A DNA stretch of 58,225 bases from Streptomyces inusitatus (lineage in GTDB: Bacteria; Actinomycetota; Actinomycetes; Streptomycetales; Streptomycetaceae): contig NZ_BMWG01000032.1 in assembly GCF_014651115.1 (NCBI RefSeq), positions 9,629 to 67,853 of the forward strand, read 5' to 3'. This document shows positions 1 to 8,061 of the stretch, piece by piece. The notes beneath the pieces were generated by a model that was given only the letters and a program-made list of their open reading frames with translations, was not told where the DNA came from and made no database searches. A program made the translations under genes and the position numbers. Each line of letters starts with the position of its first letter. Positions within the stretch are counted from its first letter, which is position 1.

Positions 1-107
1 GTGCCCCCCGGGGCCGTCCCGCGCACTGTCGGGGGGGGGGGGGGGGCCCCGCCCAGCCACCGCGGGGGCCCGGCCGGGGGAGCGGGGCCCCCCCCTCTAC
101 GTTCGGC
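1..107. other. Contig-edge sequence downstream of mbtH
   Basis: Non-coding as far as I can see. It holds a run of 16 G at 31-46 and alternating G/C blocks at 60-98 (GGGGGCCC followed by GGGGCCCCC) that could fold into a terminator hairpin for the leftward operon. The long homopolymers suggest poor sequence quality at an assembly end, so the hairpin should not be trusted. Confidence 0.4.
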
Positions 108-317
108 TCAGGACTTGGCGATCAGACTCGCCGGGCGCATGTCGGTCCAGTGCGTCTCGACGTACTCCGCGCAGGCCTGCCGCGAGTCCTCGCCGTGCAC
201 CACGGTCCAGCCCGCGGGGACTTCGGCGAACACCGGCCACAGCGAGTGCTGGTTCTCGTCGTTGACCAGCACGTAGTACTGGGCGTCGTCGTCCTCGAAG
301 GGGTTGGTGGCGGTCAT
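108..317 (-). CDS. mbtH: MbtH family NRPS accessory protein
   Basis: A 69-residue protein, the usual size for MbtH-like proteins, which bind and activate or stabilise NRPS adenylation domains in the cytoplasm. Family hallmarks are visible: NPFED near the N-terminus (5-9), SLWP with Trp27, PAGW with Trp37, and THWTDMRP with Trp57. Its ATG overlaps the TGA of the upstream C/E protein by four bases (ATGA), so the two are translationally coupled. No adenylation domain is present in the window, so its partner NRPS must lie beyond the left edge or elsewhere. It is the last visible gene of the leftward siderophore operon. Identification by motif and size is secure; the exact partner is inference. 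Confidence 0.95.
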   Translation of the reverse strand: MTATNPFEDDDAQYYVLVNDENQHSLWPVFAEVPAGWTVVHGEDSRQACAEYVETHWTDMRPASLIAKS

Positions 318-3130
318 GATGGTGTCTCCTCAGATGTGTCGTTTCCGGTCACAAGGGTCGTGATCGTCTTGGTGATACGGGTGGTGAGGCGCAGGGCCTC
401 CTCACCGGTGAACAGCCTGCCCGCCCAGCGCCAGCGCAGAACCGTTCCGTCCTGATCATCTGCCGGCACGGTCAGTTCGAGCGCACCGCGCACCGGCGGC
501 TCCGTGCCGGGCAGCTCGGCCAGCGCTGCCCGCAGGGCGGCCCGCTCGGGCCCCGGCGCGAGGCCCCAGCCGGGCGTTTCCGCCCAGTGGCGGGAGGATT
601 CGCCGCGCGTGTAGCGCACGGCGGGACGTGCCCCGGCGGCCAGCACCGGCCCCGCCTGCGGATGCAGATGGCGCAGCCGCTCATGCCCCCGGCCGTGGTC
701 CGGTACGGCGGACCACGGCGCTCCGGACCCGGCCGGGGCGACCCGTACCGGATGGACGGGCGTCAGCGCGCCGACCGTGCGTTCCGGCCGGAGTACGGAG
801 GGCAGCTCCACCTCAGCCAGCAGCTCGCCGCCGTCCGGGCGGAGCCTCGGCTCGTCCCGTGCCGCCAGTGCCAGCGCGCCGAGCACCGCCCGGTCCAGCA
901 GGGCGGGTTCGACACCGGACGGCAGCGCGGACTCGACGACCTGGTCGACCCGGTCGAGGGCATCGGGCCCGTCCGGTGCGGCTCCCGGCCCGTCGGCGGC
1001 GGGGGCGAGCAGCTCGCGCCAGTAGGGCAGTTCCGCGATCCGGCCCGGCTCCTGGGCCTGCTCGGACAGGTGCGCGGCCCAGCTCCGCAGCCCGCCGCCC
1101 GGAGTCTCCTCCGGTGGCTCGTGCCCCTGGGAGAGCGCGGCGGCGACCGCAGCCAGCCGGTCGGCGACCAGCGGCCAGGAGGCGTCGTCCACGGCCAGCC
1201 GGTGGCCGGTGAGCAGCAGCCGGCCGGGTGCGTCCGGGCCCGCGTCGAACCAGACCGCGCGCAGCACAGTCCCCGTGCCGGGGTCCAGCTCCGCCGCCGC
1301 CGCGCGGGCCCGGCCCGCGAGGACGGAGACCAGCTCCTCGCCGCCGACGCCCCGGACGTCCACCCGGCGCAGGGTGGACGGGTCCACCACGGCCGGAGCC
1401 GTCGCCGACGGCAGGATCTCCGTCGCCCAGACCCCCGCCGCCCGGTGCAGCCGCAGCCGCAGCGCGGGCTGCTCCCGGGCGAGGAGGGCCAGTGCCCGGC
1501 GCAGCGGCCCGGCGGCGAGCCCGGGCCCCACCGTCAGCAGCAGGGACTCCTGGAGCCGCGCCACCGGCCTGCCCGCCTCCCGCAGCCGGTGCGCGGAGGG
1601 CAGCAGCGGCAGCGGCCCCTCCTCCTCGCCCCGGGAGCCGGTGCCGTGCCCCGCCTCCGGCCCGGGCCCGGGCTCCGGCTCGGGCCCGGCGGCCTCCAGG
1701 GCGGCCGCGATCCGCTCCTCGTCCAGCAGCGCGAAGCCGGACAGCGGCCGGCCGGGCTCGGCGCACAGCCGCCGCAGCAGATCCGTGTACCGCACCGCGT
1801 GAGAGGCGAGCGCCGGTACGTCGTACAGCGCCGGGTTGGCGTCGAAGTCGAGCCTCAGCCGCCCGTCGGGGTACCGGACGGCGGAGAGCGAGAGATCGTC
1901 CACCGGGCCCGAGGCGAGGGTGACCACATGGCCGGGCGTCCCCGCAAAGTCCAGCTCGGTGTCGAAGGGCCGCAGATTGAGCAGCGGCCCCGGCAGCCGC
2001 GCGGGTCCCGGCCGGTCCTCGTCCGGCAGCCCCGGCCACAGCTCACGGGCGATCCGGGCGCCCCGGAACCGCTGATGGGCGCGGACGGCGGCGAACTCCC
2101 GGCCGGTCCGCTCCAGCACCTCGACGAAGGTGTCACGGCCCGTCAGCGGCAGCCGCAGAGGAAGGGTGTTCAGGGCCATGCCCGGCACCCGGAGCGTCCC
2201 CGGCCCGGTGCGCGCCATCGCGTACATCGCCAGCACCGGCTCCGGGGTCCCGGTGTGCCGGTGCAGCTGCACGGCGAGCGCCGCGCCGACGGCCTCCGCC
2301 CAGGTGACCCGGGCGGCCCGGGCCGCCTCGGCGACCGCCGCGCCCGCCCGGCGGTCCAGCACCGCAGTGTGGCGCAGCGCGGTGTCGGACGCGGGCGCGG
2401 AGCCCGCCGCGAAGGAGGCGGCTCTCGGGCCGTCGGCGTAGCGGGCCGCCCAGTGGGCGCGGTCGGCCGTCTGCCGTGCCGAGTCCCGGTAGTCGCGCTC
2501 CGCCGCCACCAGGGCGGCGACGGGTTCGAAGGGCGAGCCGGGCGGCGCGGTGCCGCGCACGCGGGCGGTGTACACCTCGGCGATGCGGCGGGTGAGCAGG
2601 GAGAGGCCGTAGCCGTCGACGGCGAGATGGTGGAAGTATTGGAAGAGCAGATGCCGCCGGGGCCCCACGGTCACCAGGACGGCCCCGGTCAGCGAGGGCG
2701 CGGCGCGGCCCGCCGCCGGGCCGGGGGGCGCGAACAGCAGATCCGGCCGGGGCGGGCAGGCGAGCTGCTCGCGCACCAGCTCCACGGCGGCGGCCGTGGG
2801 GTCGCCCGCGCCCGAGGTGTCGAGCCGGGGCAGCCGCCAGCTCCCCGCGTCGAAGACGGCCGGCTCCTGGCCGAGCCCGCCCCCGCTCTCCCGTACCCGG
2901 AAGTGCAGTCCGGCCGCTTCGGCGAGGGTGTGGCGCAGGGCTCCCTCCAGCGCGGCGACGTCGAGCGGGCCGGTCAGCTCGATGTACTGGCCCACATTGT
3001 GGGCGGCGTTGTCGGGGGCGGCGCGCTGGGCGGCGAGCACCTCGGCCTGGGCCTCGGTGAGTTCGAGCGGCTCCGCGCCGGCCGGGTCGCCGGGGACCGG
3101 CGCGGGGCCCCGGAGGATCGTCTCTGACAT
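314..3130 (-). CDS. Stand-alone NRPS condensation plus epimerization-like didomain protein
   Basis: A 938-residue protein of two consecutive condensation-superfamily domains without adenylation or carrier domains. The first, from the N-terminus to about residue 450, has an intact active-site motif HHLAVDG at about 166-172. The second, about 500-900, looks like an epimerization domain: it begins with a QESLLLTV-type segment and has YWRELLA in the middle. Its motif reads HRLAVDD (about 642-648) where HHxxxDG is expected. The second His, catalytic in this superfamily, is therefore Arg, and the Gly is Asp, so this half may be inactive or structural. The ATG at 3130 is 14 bases after the hydroxylase stop. 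The last codons overlap mbtH. It probably acts in trans with an NRPS outside the window to join hydroxamate-ornithine units. Confidence 0.85.
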   Translation of the reverse strand: MSETILRGPAPVPGDPAGAEPLELTEAQAEVLAAQRAAPDNAAHNVGQYIELTGPLDVAALEGALRHTLAEAAGLHFRVRESGGGLGQEPAVFDAGSWRLPRLDTSGAGDPTAAAVELVREQLACPPRPDLLFAPPGPAAGRAAPSLTGAVLVTVGPRRHLLFQYFHHLAVDGYGLSLLTRRIAEVYTARVRGTAPPGSPFEPVAALVAAERDYRDSARQTADRAHWAARYADGPRAASFAAGSAPASDTALRHTAVLDRRAGAAVAEAARAARVTWAEAVGAALAVQLHRHTGTPEPVLAMYAMARTGPGTLRVPGMALNTLPLRLPLTGRDTFVEVLERTGREFAAVRAHQRFRGARIARELWPGLPDEDRPGPARLPGPLLNLRPFDTELDFAGTPGHVVTLASGPVDDLSLSAVRYPDGRLRLDFDANPALYDVPALASHAVRYTDLLRRLCAEPGRPLSGFALLDEERIAAALEAAGPEPEPGPGPEAGHGTGSRGEEEGPLPLLPSAHRLREAGRPVARLQESLLLTVGPGLAAGPLRRALALLAREQPALRLRLHRAAGVWATEILPSATAPAVVDPSTLRRVDVRGVGGEELVSVLAGRARAAAAELDPGTGTVLRAVWFDAGPDAPGRLLLTGHRLAVDDASWPLVADRLAAVAAALSQGHEPPEETPGGGLRSWAAHLSEQAQEPGRIAELPYWRELLAPAADGPGAAPDGPDALDRVDQVVESALPSGVEPALLDRAVLGALALAARDEPRLRPDGGELLAEVELPSVLRPERTVGALTPVHPVRVAPAGSGAPWSAVPDHGRGHERLRHLHPQAGPVLAAGARPAVRYTRGESSRHWAETPGWGLAPGPERAALRAALAELPGTEPPVRGALELTVPADDQDGTVLRWRWAGRLFTGEEALRLTTRITKTITTLVTGNDTSEETPS

Positions 3131-3144
3131 CGTCCCGGCCGCCC

Positions 3145-4587
3145 TCAGCCGCTGTGCGCGGCGACGCTGCCCGCGGCCTCGCCGAGGTCCGCGCCCAGCC
3201 GGTCCAGCCGGTCCAGTTCCTCGCTCCCCGCGCGGCGCAGCAGCAGCGAGTCGCGGATCTCGCCGGAGCGCACGGCGAGCGTCGAGAGCAGCGAGGAGGT
3301 GATGCCGTGGGTGTGCTCGGTGCCCGCGCCCTGGAGGTAGACGCCGCCGCGCACCCGGTCCGACATCCGCACCCGGTGGTCCCGGTCGATGCGCAGCCTG
3401 CCCTGTCCGTCGGTGAGGCACTCGTCGGCGAGCGGCCCGAGCAGCTCGCGCGGGTCGCAGGGGCGGTAGCCGGTGGCCAGTACCACCGCGTCGGAGTCGA
3501 GGGTGATCAGCTCCTTGGTGGTGAGGGAGCGCACCACCGCCCGCGCCCCGTCGGGCAGTTCCTCGACGCCGGTCAGCTCGCGGGTGTTGAGGATCCGCAG
3601 CCGCTGCGCGCCCGCGACCTTCTCCTGGTAGACCGTGCGGTAGAGCTGTTCGATGAGATCGCCGTCGACCACCGAGTAGTTGGTGTTGCCGTGGTAGCCG
3701 AGCAGTGCCTGCTTGGCGTCCTCGGGGGCGTCGTAGAAGTCGTCCACGGCCGAGGGGTCGAAGATCCGGTTGGCGAAGGGGCTGTCGTCGGCCGGGCTGT
3801 AGCCGTAGCGGGTGAAGACGGCGCAGATCTCGGCGTCGGGGAAGGTGCGGTGGAGATAGTCGGCGGTCTCGGCCGCCGACTGGCCCGCGCCCACGACGGT
3901 GAATCTGCGGTGGGGCCGCTTCTTCAGCCCGGGGGCGCGGAAGAGCAGATCGCGGTTGTGCCAGACGTGTTCGCCCGCGGTGATGCCCTGCGGGAGCCGG
4001 GGCCGCAGCCCGGTGCCCAGGACCACATTGCGGGCCCGCACCACCCGGCCCGCGCCGCCCTCGACCCCCGTACCGCCCGCGCCGCCCGTACCGCCCGCGC
4101 CGTCCGCCGGGCGGCTGAGTACGTCGAAGCTCTCCACCAGCCCTCCGCGCTCGACGGGACGGACGGCGACCGCCTCCCGCCCGTAGGACACCCGGTCCGC
4201 GAAGGACGCCGCGCACCAGCGCAGATAGTCGTGGAACTCGACCCGGGTGGGGAAGAAGCTCTTCTGGTTGATGAAGTCGGCGAGCCGGCCCCGATCGTGG
4301 AGGTAGCGCAGGAAGGTGAAGCGGCTGCCGGGGTCGCGCATGGTGGCGAGGTCCTTGAGGAACGACACCTGCATGGTGGCGCCCTCCAGCAGCATGCCCT
4401 GGTGCCAGCCGAAGTCGCCCTGGCGCTCCACGAAGGCCGAGGAGACCGTCTGCCCGGGGGCGCACTGCCCGTTGTGCTCCGCGATGGCTATGGCCAGTGC
4501 GAGATTGGCCGGGCCGAAGCCTATGCCCACCAGGTCCTGGGTGGGGGTGGTCTCCTGCTGTGCGGTGCTCGCGTGCCCTGCCGACAT
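3145..4587 (-). CDS. L-ornithine N5-monooxygenase (hydroxamate siderophore)
   Basis: A 480-residue flavin N-hydroxylating monooxygenase of the SidA/PvdA/CchB family. It uses FAD, NADPH and O2 to make N5-hydroxyornithine, the precursor of hydroxamate iron ligands. Visible motifs: FAD-binding GIGFGPANLALA near residue 22; the family segment FGWHQGMLLEGATMQ; NADPH-binding VVGAGQSAAETADYL near the middle; and the C-terminal ATGYRP. The start is the ATG at 4587, preceded by AAGGACG. Its length matches ornithine rather than lysine hydroxylases, and the upstream ornithine genes in the same operon support ornithine as substrate. Lysine cannot be excluded from sequence alone. Confidence 0.93.
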   Translation of the reverse strand: MSAGHASTAQQETTPTQDLVGIGFGPANLALAIAIAEHNGQCAPGQTVSSAFVERQGDFGWHQGMLLEGATMQVSFLKDLATMRDPGSRFTFLRYLHDRGRLADFINQKSFFPTRVEFHDYLRWCAASFADRVSYGREAVAVRPVERGGLVESFDVLSRPADGAGGTGGAGGTGVEGGAGRVVRARNVVLGTGLRPRLPQGITAGEHVWHNRDLLFRAPGLKKRPHRRFTVVGAGQSAAETADYLHRTFPDAEICAVFTRYGYSPADDSPFANRIFDPSAVDDFYDAPEDAKQALLGYHGNTNYSVVDGDLIEQLYRTVYQEKVAGAQRLRILNTRELTGVEELPDGARAVVRSLTTKELITLDSDAVVLATGYRPCDPRELLGPLADECLTDGQGRLRIDRDHRVRMSDRVRGGVYLQGAGTEHTHGITSSLLSTLAVRSGEIRDSLLLRRAGSEELDRLDRLGADLGEAAGSVAAHSG

Positions 4588-4667
4588 GCTCGTCCTTACT
4601 GGGTGGGGGCCGGCTCGGGGGGTGATGAGCCGGCGGGCGGTGTGGGGGTCCGTCGGGTACGGCGGTG

Positions 4668-5960
4668 TCAGCCGGGGGTGCCGAGGATCTCGGGCAGCGC
4701 CGCGACGAACGCGTCGGCCTCCTGGGCGGTGAGGGTCAGCGCGGGCGCGAGGCGCAGCAGGTCCGGGCCGGTCGCGTTGACCAGGAATCCGGCGTGCTGG
4801 GCGGCGAGCGCGGCCCGGGCGGCCACCGGTTCGGTGAGCGCGATGCCGAGGAGGAGCCCGGCGCCCCGCACCTGGCGCACCCGGGGGTGGTCCATGGCGA
4901 GGACGGAGCGCCGCAGTCGCTCGCCGACCCGCCGGACATGGTCGAGCAGACCGTCGGCCTCGATGGTGTCGAGGACCGCGAGCGCGGCGGCGCAGGCCAC
5001 GGGGTTGCCGCCGAAGGTGGAGCCGTGCTGGCCCGGGGTGAGCAGCTCGCCCGCGGCCCCGAAGGCGAGCACCGCGCCGATCGGCAGTCCGCCGCCGAGC
5101 CCCTTGGCGAGGGTGACCACGTCGGGGACGATCAGCGGATCCGACTGATGGGCGAACCAGTGGCCGGTGCGGCCGATTCCGGTCTGGATCTCGTCCAGCA
5201 TCAGCAGCGCGCCCGCGTCGCGGGTGATCTCCCGGGCCGCCCGGAGATAGCCGGGCCGGGCCGGTATCACCCCGGCCTCGCCCTGGATCGGTTCGAGCAG
5301 CACCGCCGCCGTCTCCTCGGTGACGGCCTCCCGCAGCGCTGCCGGGTCGCCGAAGGGGACATGGACCACCTCGCCGGGCAGCGGCAGGAACGGGTCCCGC
5401 TTGGCGGGCTGGCCGGTCAGGGCCAGCGCGCCCATGGTGCGGCCGTGGAAGCCTCCGGCGGCGGCGACGATCCGCCTCCGCCCGGTACGGCGGGCGATCT
5501 TGAAGGCGGCCTCGTTGGCCTCCGCGCCGGAGTTGGCGAAGAAGACCCGGCCGCTCCGGCCGCCCGAGAGCCGCAGCAGCCGTTCGGCGAGGGCGACCGG
5601 CGGCTCGGCCGCGTACAGATTGGAGACATGGCCGAGCCGGGCGATCTGCTCGCCCACCGCGCCGACGACGGCGGGGTGGGCGTGGCCCAGGGCGTTGACC
5701 GCGATGCCGCCGACGAGGTCGAGATAGGCGGCGCCGTCGGCGTCCCACACCGTGCGGCCCTCGCCCCTGACCAGCGCCAGCGGGGGAGTGCCGTAGCTGT
5801 CCATCATCACGGCCCGCCAGCGCTGGGTCAGATCGGCGGTGCCGCCGCGCCGGGCCACGGCGTCGTCGGCGGGCGTGGGGTGCACGGGGTGCGCGGGGTG
5901 CGCGGGGTGCGTAGGGTGCGTGGGGTGTGCGGCGGGCACGGGGTGCGCGGTGGTCGTCAT
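4668..5960 (-). CDS. argD: Acetylornithine aminotransferase with His-Pro repeat N-terminus
   Basis: A 430-residue class III PLP aminotransferase that converts N-acetylglutamate semialdehyde to N2-acetylornithine. Motifs: NSGAEANEAA, FHGRTMGAL, LLMLDEIQTGIGRTG, and the PLP lysine in TLAKGLGGGLPIGA. The ATG at 5960 overlaps argB's stop (ATGA) and is preceded by GAGGACGG. From it, the first 40 residues include a run of HP-Thr/Ala/Val triplets encoded by a 9-bp tandem repeat (about 5880-5945). The conserved enzyme begins near DLTQRWRAVMMDSYG. The N-terminus is therefore either a real low-complexity tail or dispensable coding sequence. An 80-bp gap separates the gene from the hydroxylase. Confidence 0.93.
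   Translation of the reverse strand: MTTTAHPVPAAHPTHPTHPAHPAHPVHPTPADDAVARRGGTADLTQRWRAVMMDSYGTPPLALVRGEGRTVWDADGAAYLDLVGGIAVNALGHAHPAVVGAVGEQIARLGHVSNLYAAEPPVALAERLLRLSGGRSGRVFFANSGAEANEAAFKIARRTGRRRIVAAAGGFHGRTMGALALTGQPAKRDPFLPLPGEVVHVPFGDPAALREAVTEETAAVLLEPIQGEAGVIPARPGYLRAAREITRDAGALLMLDEIQTGIGRTGHWFAHQSDPLIVPDVVTLAKGLGGGLPIGAVLAFGAAGELLTPGQHGSTFGGNPVACAAALAVLDTIEADGLLDHVRRVGERLRRSVLAMDHPRVRQVRGAGLLLGIALTEPVAARAALAAQHAGFLVNATGPDLLRLAPALTLTAQEADAFVAALPEILGTPG
5882..5945. repeat. 9-bp tandem repeat (GGGGTGCGC type) inside argD
   Basis: About six imperfect copies of a 9-bp unit lie head to tail in the 5' end of argD and encode repeated His-Pro-x triplets. Because the unit is a multiple of three, copy-number changes would keep the frame. 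The repeat lies before the conserved aminotransferase fold. Confidence 0.75.
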
Positions 5961-6913
5961 CTGCCGTCCTCTGATGCGGGGGAGCCGGTGCTCGGGCGGC
6001 CCTGGTCCCGGGCGTCGGGCACCACCGTCGTGCCGGTGCGGTCGTCGGTGAAGACTTCGAGCAGCAGGGAGTGCGGCACCCGGCCGTCGAGCACATGCGC
6101 CATGCGGACGCCGCCGTCGCGCACCGCGCGCAGACAGCCCTCCATCTTGGGGACCATCCCACTGGCGAGCCCCGGCAGCAGCTTCTCCAGCTCGCTCACC
6201 GTCAGCCGCTCGATGACCTCGGTGCTGTGCGGCCAGTCGGCGTACAGCCCCTCGACGTCGGTGAGCATCACCAGCTTCTCCGCGTTCAGCGCGCTCGCCA
6301 GCGCGGCGGCCGCCAGATCGGCGTTGATGTTGTAGATCTGGCCGTCCTCGCCGCGCGCCACGGGCGAGACCACCGGGATACGGCCCCCGTCGAGCAGCGC
6401 CCGCAGGGTGTCCGGGTCGACCCGGACCACCTCGCCGACCAGCCCGATGTCCACCGGTTCGCCGTCCACCCACGCCGGGCGGCGCACCGCGGTCATGGTG
6501 TGCGCGTCCTCGCCGGTGAGCCCGACGGCGAACGGGCCGTGGGCGTTGATCAGCCCGACGATCTCGCGCTGCACCCGGCCCGCGAGGACCATCCGTACGA
6601 CGTCCATGATCTCGGGGGTGGTGACCCGCAGGCCCGCCGCGAAGCGGACCTCCAGATCGAGCCTGCCCAGCAGGGAGCTGATCTGCGGGCCGCCGCCGTG
6701 GACGACGACCGGGCGCAGCCCCGCGTACCGCAGGGAGACGACGTCCTGCGCGAAGGCCGCCTTCAGCTCCTCGTCCACCATCGCGTTGCCGCCGAACTTG
6801 ATGACGACGACACGGTCGCGGAAGCTCTCCAGCCAGGGCAGTGCCTCGATCACCGTACGGGCGCGGGAGGCGGGCCCCGCCGGGTCGGCCGGGAGCGGGC
6901 CCGGGGCGCTCAC
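5957..6913 (-). CDS. argB: Acetylglutamate kinase
   Basis: A 318-residue amino-acid kinase family protein that phosphorylates N-acetylglutamate, the second step to ornithine. Motifs: VVIKFGGNAM near the N-terminus for ATP binding, VVVHGGGPQI for the substrate loop, GLVGEV and INADLAAAALA. The start is a GTG at 6913 whose GTGA overlaps the argJ stop, and the 3' end overlaps the argD ATG, so argJ-B-D form a tightly coupled chain. The sequence alone cannot say whether it is feedback-inhibited by arginine. That matters here: a copy serving a siderophore would be expected to escape such control. Confidence 0.96.
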   Translation of the reverse strand: MSAPGPLPADPAGPASRARTVIEALPWLESFRDRVVVIKFGGNAMVDEELKAAFAQDVVSLRYAGLRPVVVHGGGPQISSLLGRLDLEVRFAAGLRVTTPEIMDVVRMVLAGRVQREIVGLINAHGPFAVGLTGEDAHTMTAVRRPAWVDGEPVDIGLVGEVVRVDPDTLRALLDGGRIPVVSPVARGEDGQIYNINADLAAAALASALNAEKLVMLTDVEGLYADWPHSTEVIERLTVSELEKLLPGLASGMVPKMEGCLRAVRDGGVRMAHVLDGRVPHSLLLEVFTDDRTGTTVVPDARDQGRPSTGSPASEDGR

Positions 6914-8061
6914 GAGCTGTACGCGCTGTTCTCGTGGACGTACTGGGCCGTCAGGTCGTTGGTCCAGATCACGGCGGACTCCCGGCCGGCGCGCAGATCG
7001 ATGGTGAGGGTGATCTGACGGCCCGACAGATCGACCTTCTCCCTGGCCTCGCCGGGCGCGCCGTCCCGGCACACCCACACTCCGTTGATCGCCACATCGA
7101 GCCGGTCGGGATCGAAGACGGCGTCCGTGGTGCCGACGGCCGAGAGCACCCGGCCCCAGTTCGGATCCTCGCCGTGCAGCGCGCACTTGAGGAGGTTGTT
7201 CCTGGCGACCGACCGGCCCACGGCGACCGCGTCCCGCTCGGAGGCCGCGCCGACGACCTCGACCTCTATCTCCTTGGACGCGCCCTCGGCGTCGGCGACG
7301 AGCTGGCGGGCCAGGTCGAGACAGACGGTGTGGACCGCCTGGGCGAAGGTCTCCGGCTCCGGGACGACGCCCGAGGAGGCGGACGCCAGCAGCAGCACGG
7401 TGTCGTTGGTCGACATGCAGCCGTCGGAGTCGACCCGGTCGAAGGTGGTGCGGACCGCGTCCCGCAGCGCCGTGTCCAGCGCGTCGGCGTCGGCGTCGGC
7501 GTCGGTGGTGAGCACTGCCAGCATGGTGGCGAGGCCGGGGGCGAGCATGCCCGCGCCCTTGGCCATGCCGCCGACCGTCCAGCCGTCGGCAGAGACCGCG
7601 GCGGTCTTCGGCACCGAGTCGGTGGTCATGACGGCGAAGGCCGCCTCCTGGCCGCCGTCCGGCGTCAGCCGTCCCGCGGCCTCGGCGACGCCCGCGGCGA
7701 GCCGGTCCATCGGCAGCCGGGTGCCGATCAGACCGGTGGAGCATACGGCCACCTGGTCGGGGTCGGCGTCGAGCGCCTCGGCGGTCAGCTCGGCGGTCCG
7801 CCGGGTGTCCTCGTGCCCGGCGCGCCCGGTGCAGGCGTTCGCGCCGCCGGAGTTGAGGACGACGGCACAGAGCCGGCCGTCCGCCAGCACCCGGCGCGAC
7901 CAGCGCACCGGGGCGGCCTGGACCCGGTTGGAGGTGAAGACCCCGGCCGCCGCCCGCGACGGTCCGGTGTTCACCACCAGCGCGACGTCCGGGGCTCCGG
8001 ACTCCTTGATCCCGGCGGCGACGCCGCTCGCGAGGAATCCCTGGGCAGCGGTGACACTCAC
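6910..8061 (-). CDS. argJ: Bifunctional ornithine acetyltransferase / N-acetylglutamate synthase
   Basis: A 383-residue ArgJ (OAT) enzyme. It moves the acetyl group from N-acetylornithine to glutamate, releasing ornithine and closing the cyclic pathway. Many members also make N-acetylglutamate from acetyl-CoA, so argCJBD alone can suffice to produce ornithine. The self-cleavage site is visible in KGAGMLAPGLATML, with the nucleophilic Thr at about residue 179. Other motifs are NTGPSRAAAGVFT and STNDTVLLLA. The GTG start at 8061 overlaps the argC stop (GTGA). A nearby upstream ATG in the same frame would lie inside argC and lacks a good ribosome site. Confidence 0.95.
   Translation of the reverse strand: MSVTAAQGFLASGVAAGIKESGAPDVALVVNTGPSRAAAGVFTSNRVQAAPVRWSRRVLADGRLCAVVLNSGGANACTGRAGHEDTRRTAELTAEALDADPDQVAVCSTGLIGTRLPMDRLAAGVAEAAGRLTPDGGQEAAFAVMTTDSVPKTAAVSADGWTVGGMAKGAGMLAPGLATMLAVLTTDADADADALDTALRDAVRTTFDRVDSDGCMSTNDTVLLLASASSGVVPEPETFAQAVHTVCLDLARQLVADAEGASKEIEVEVVGAASERDAVAVGRSVARNNLLKCALHGEDPNWGRVLSAVGTTDAVFDPDRLDVAINGVWVCRDGAPGEAREKVDLSGRQITLTIDLRAGRESAVIWTNDLTAQYVHENSAYSS

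Noticed and set aside
31..46. Run of 16 G as a possible G-quadruplex regulator after mbtH
   Set aside because: Both window ends carry such homopolymers, which looks like assembly-edge error.
587..3127. Very long open frame on the plus strand opposite the C/E gene
   Set aside because: It is a GC-skew shadow of a clear NRPS gene; its translation is Arg/Gly/Pro-rich with no recognisable domain.
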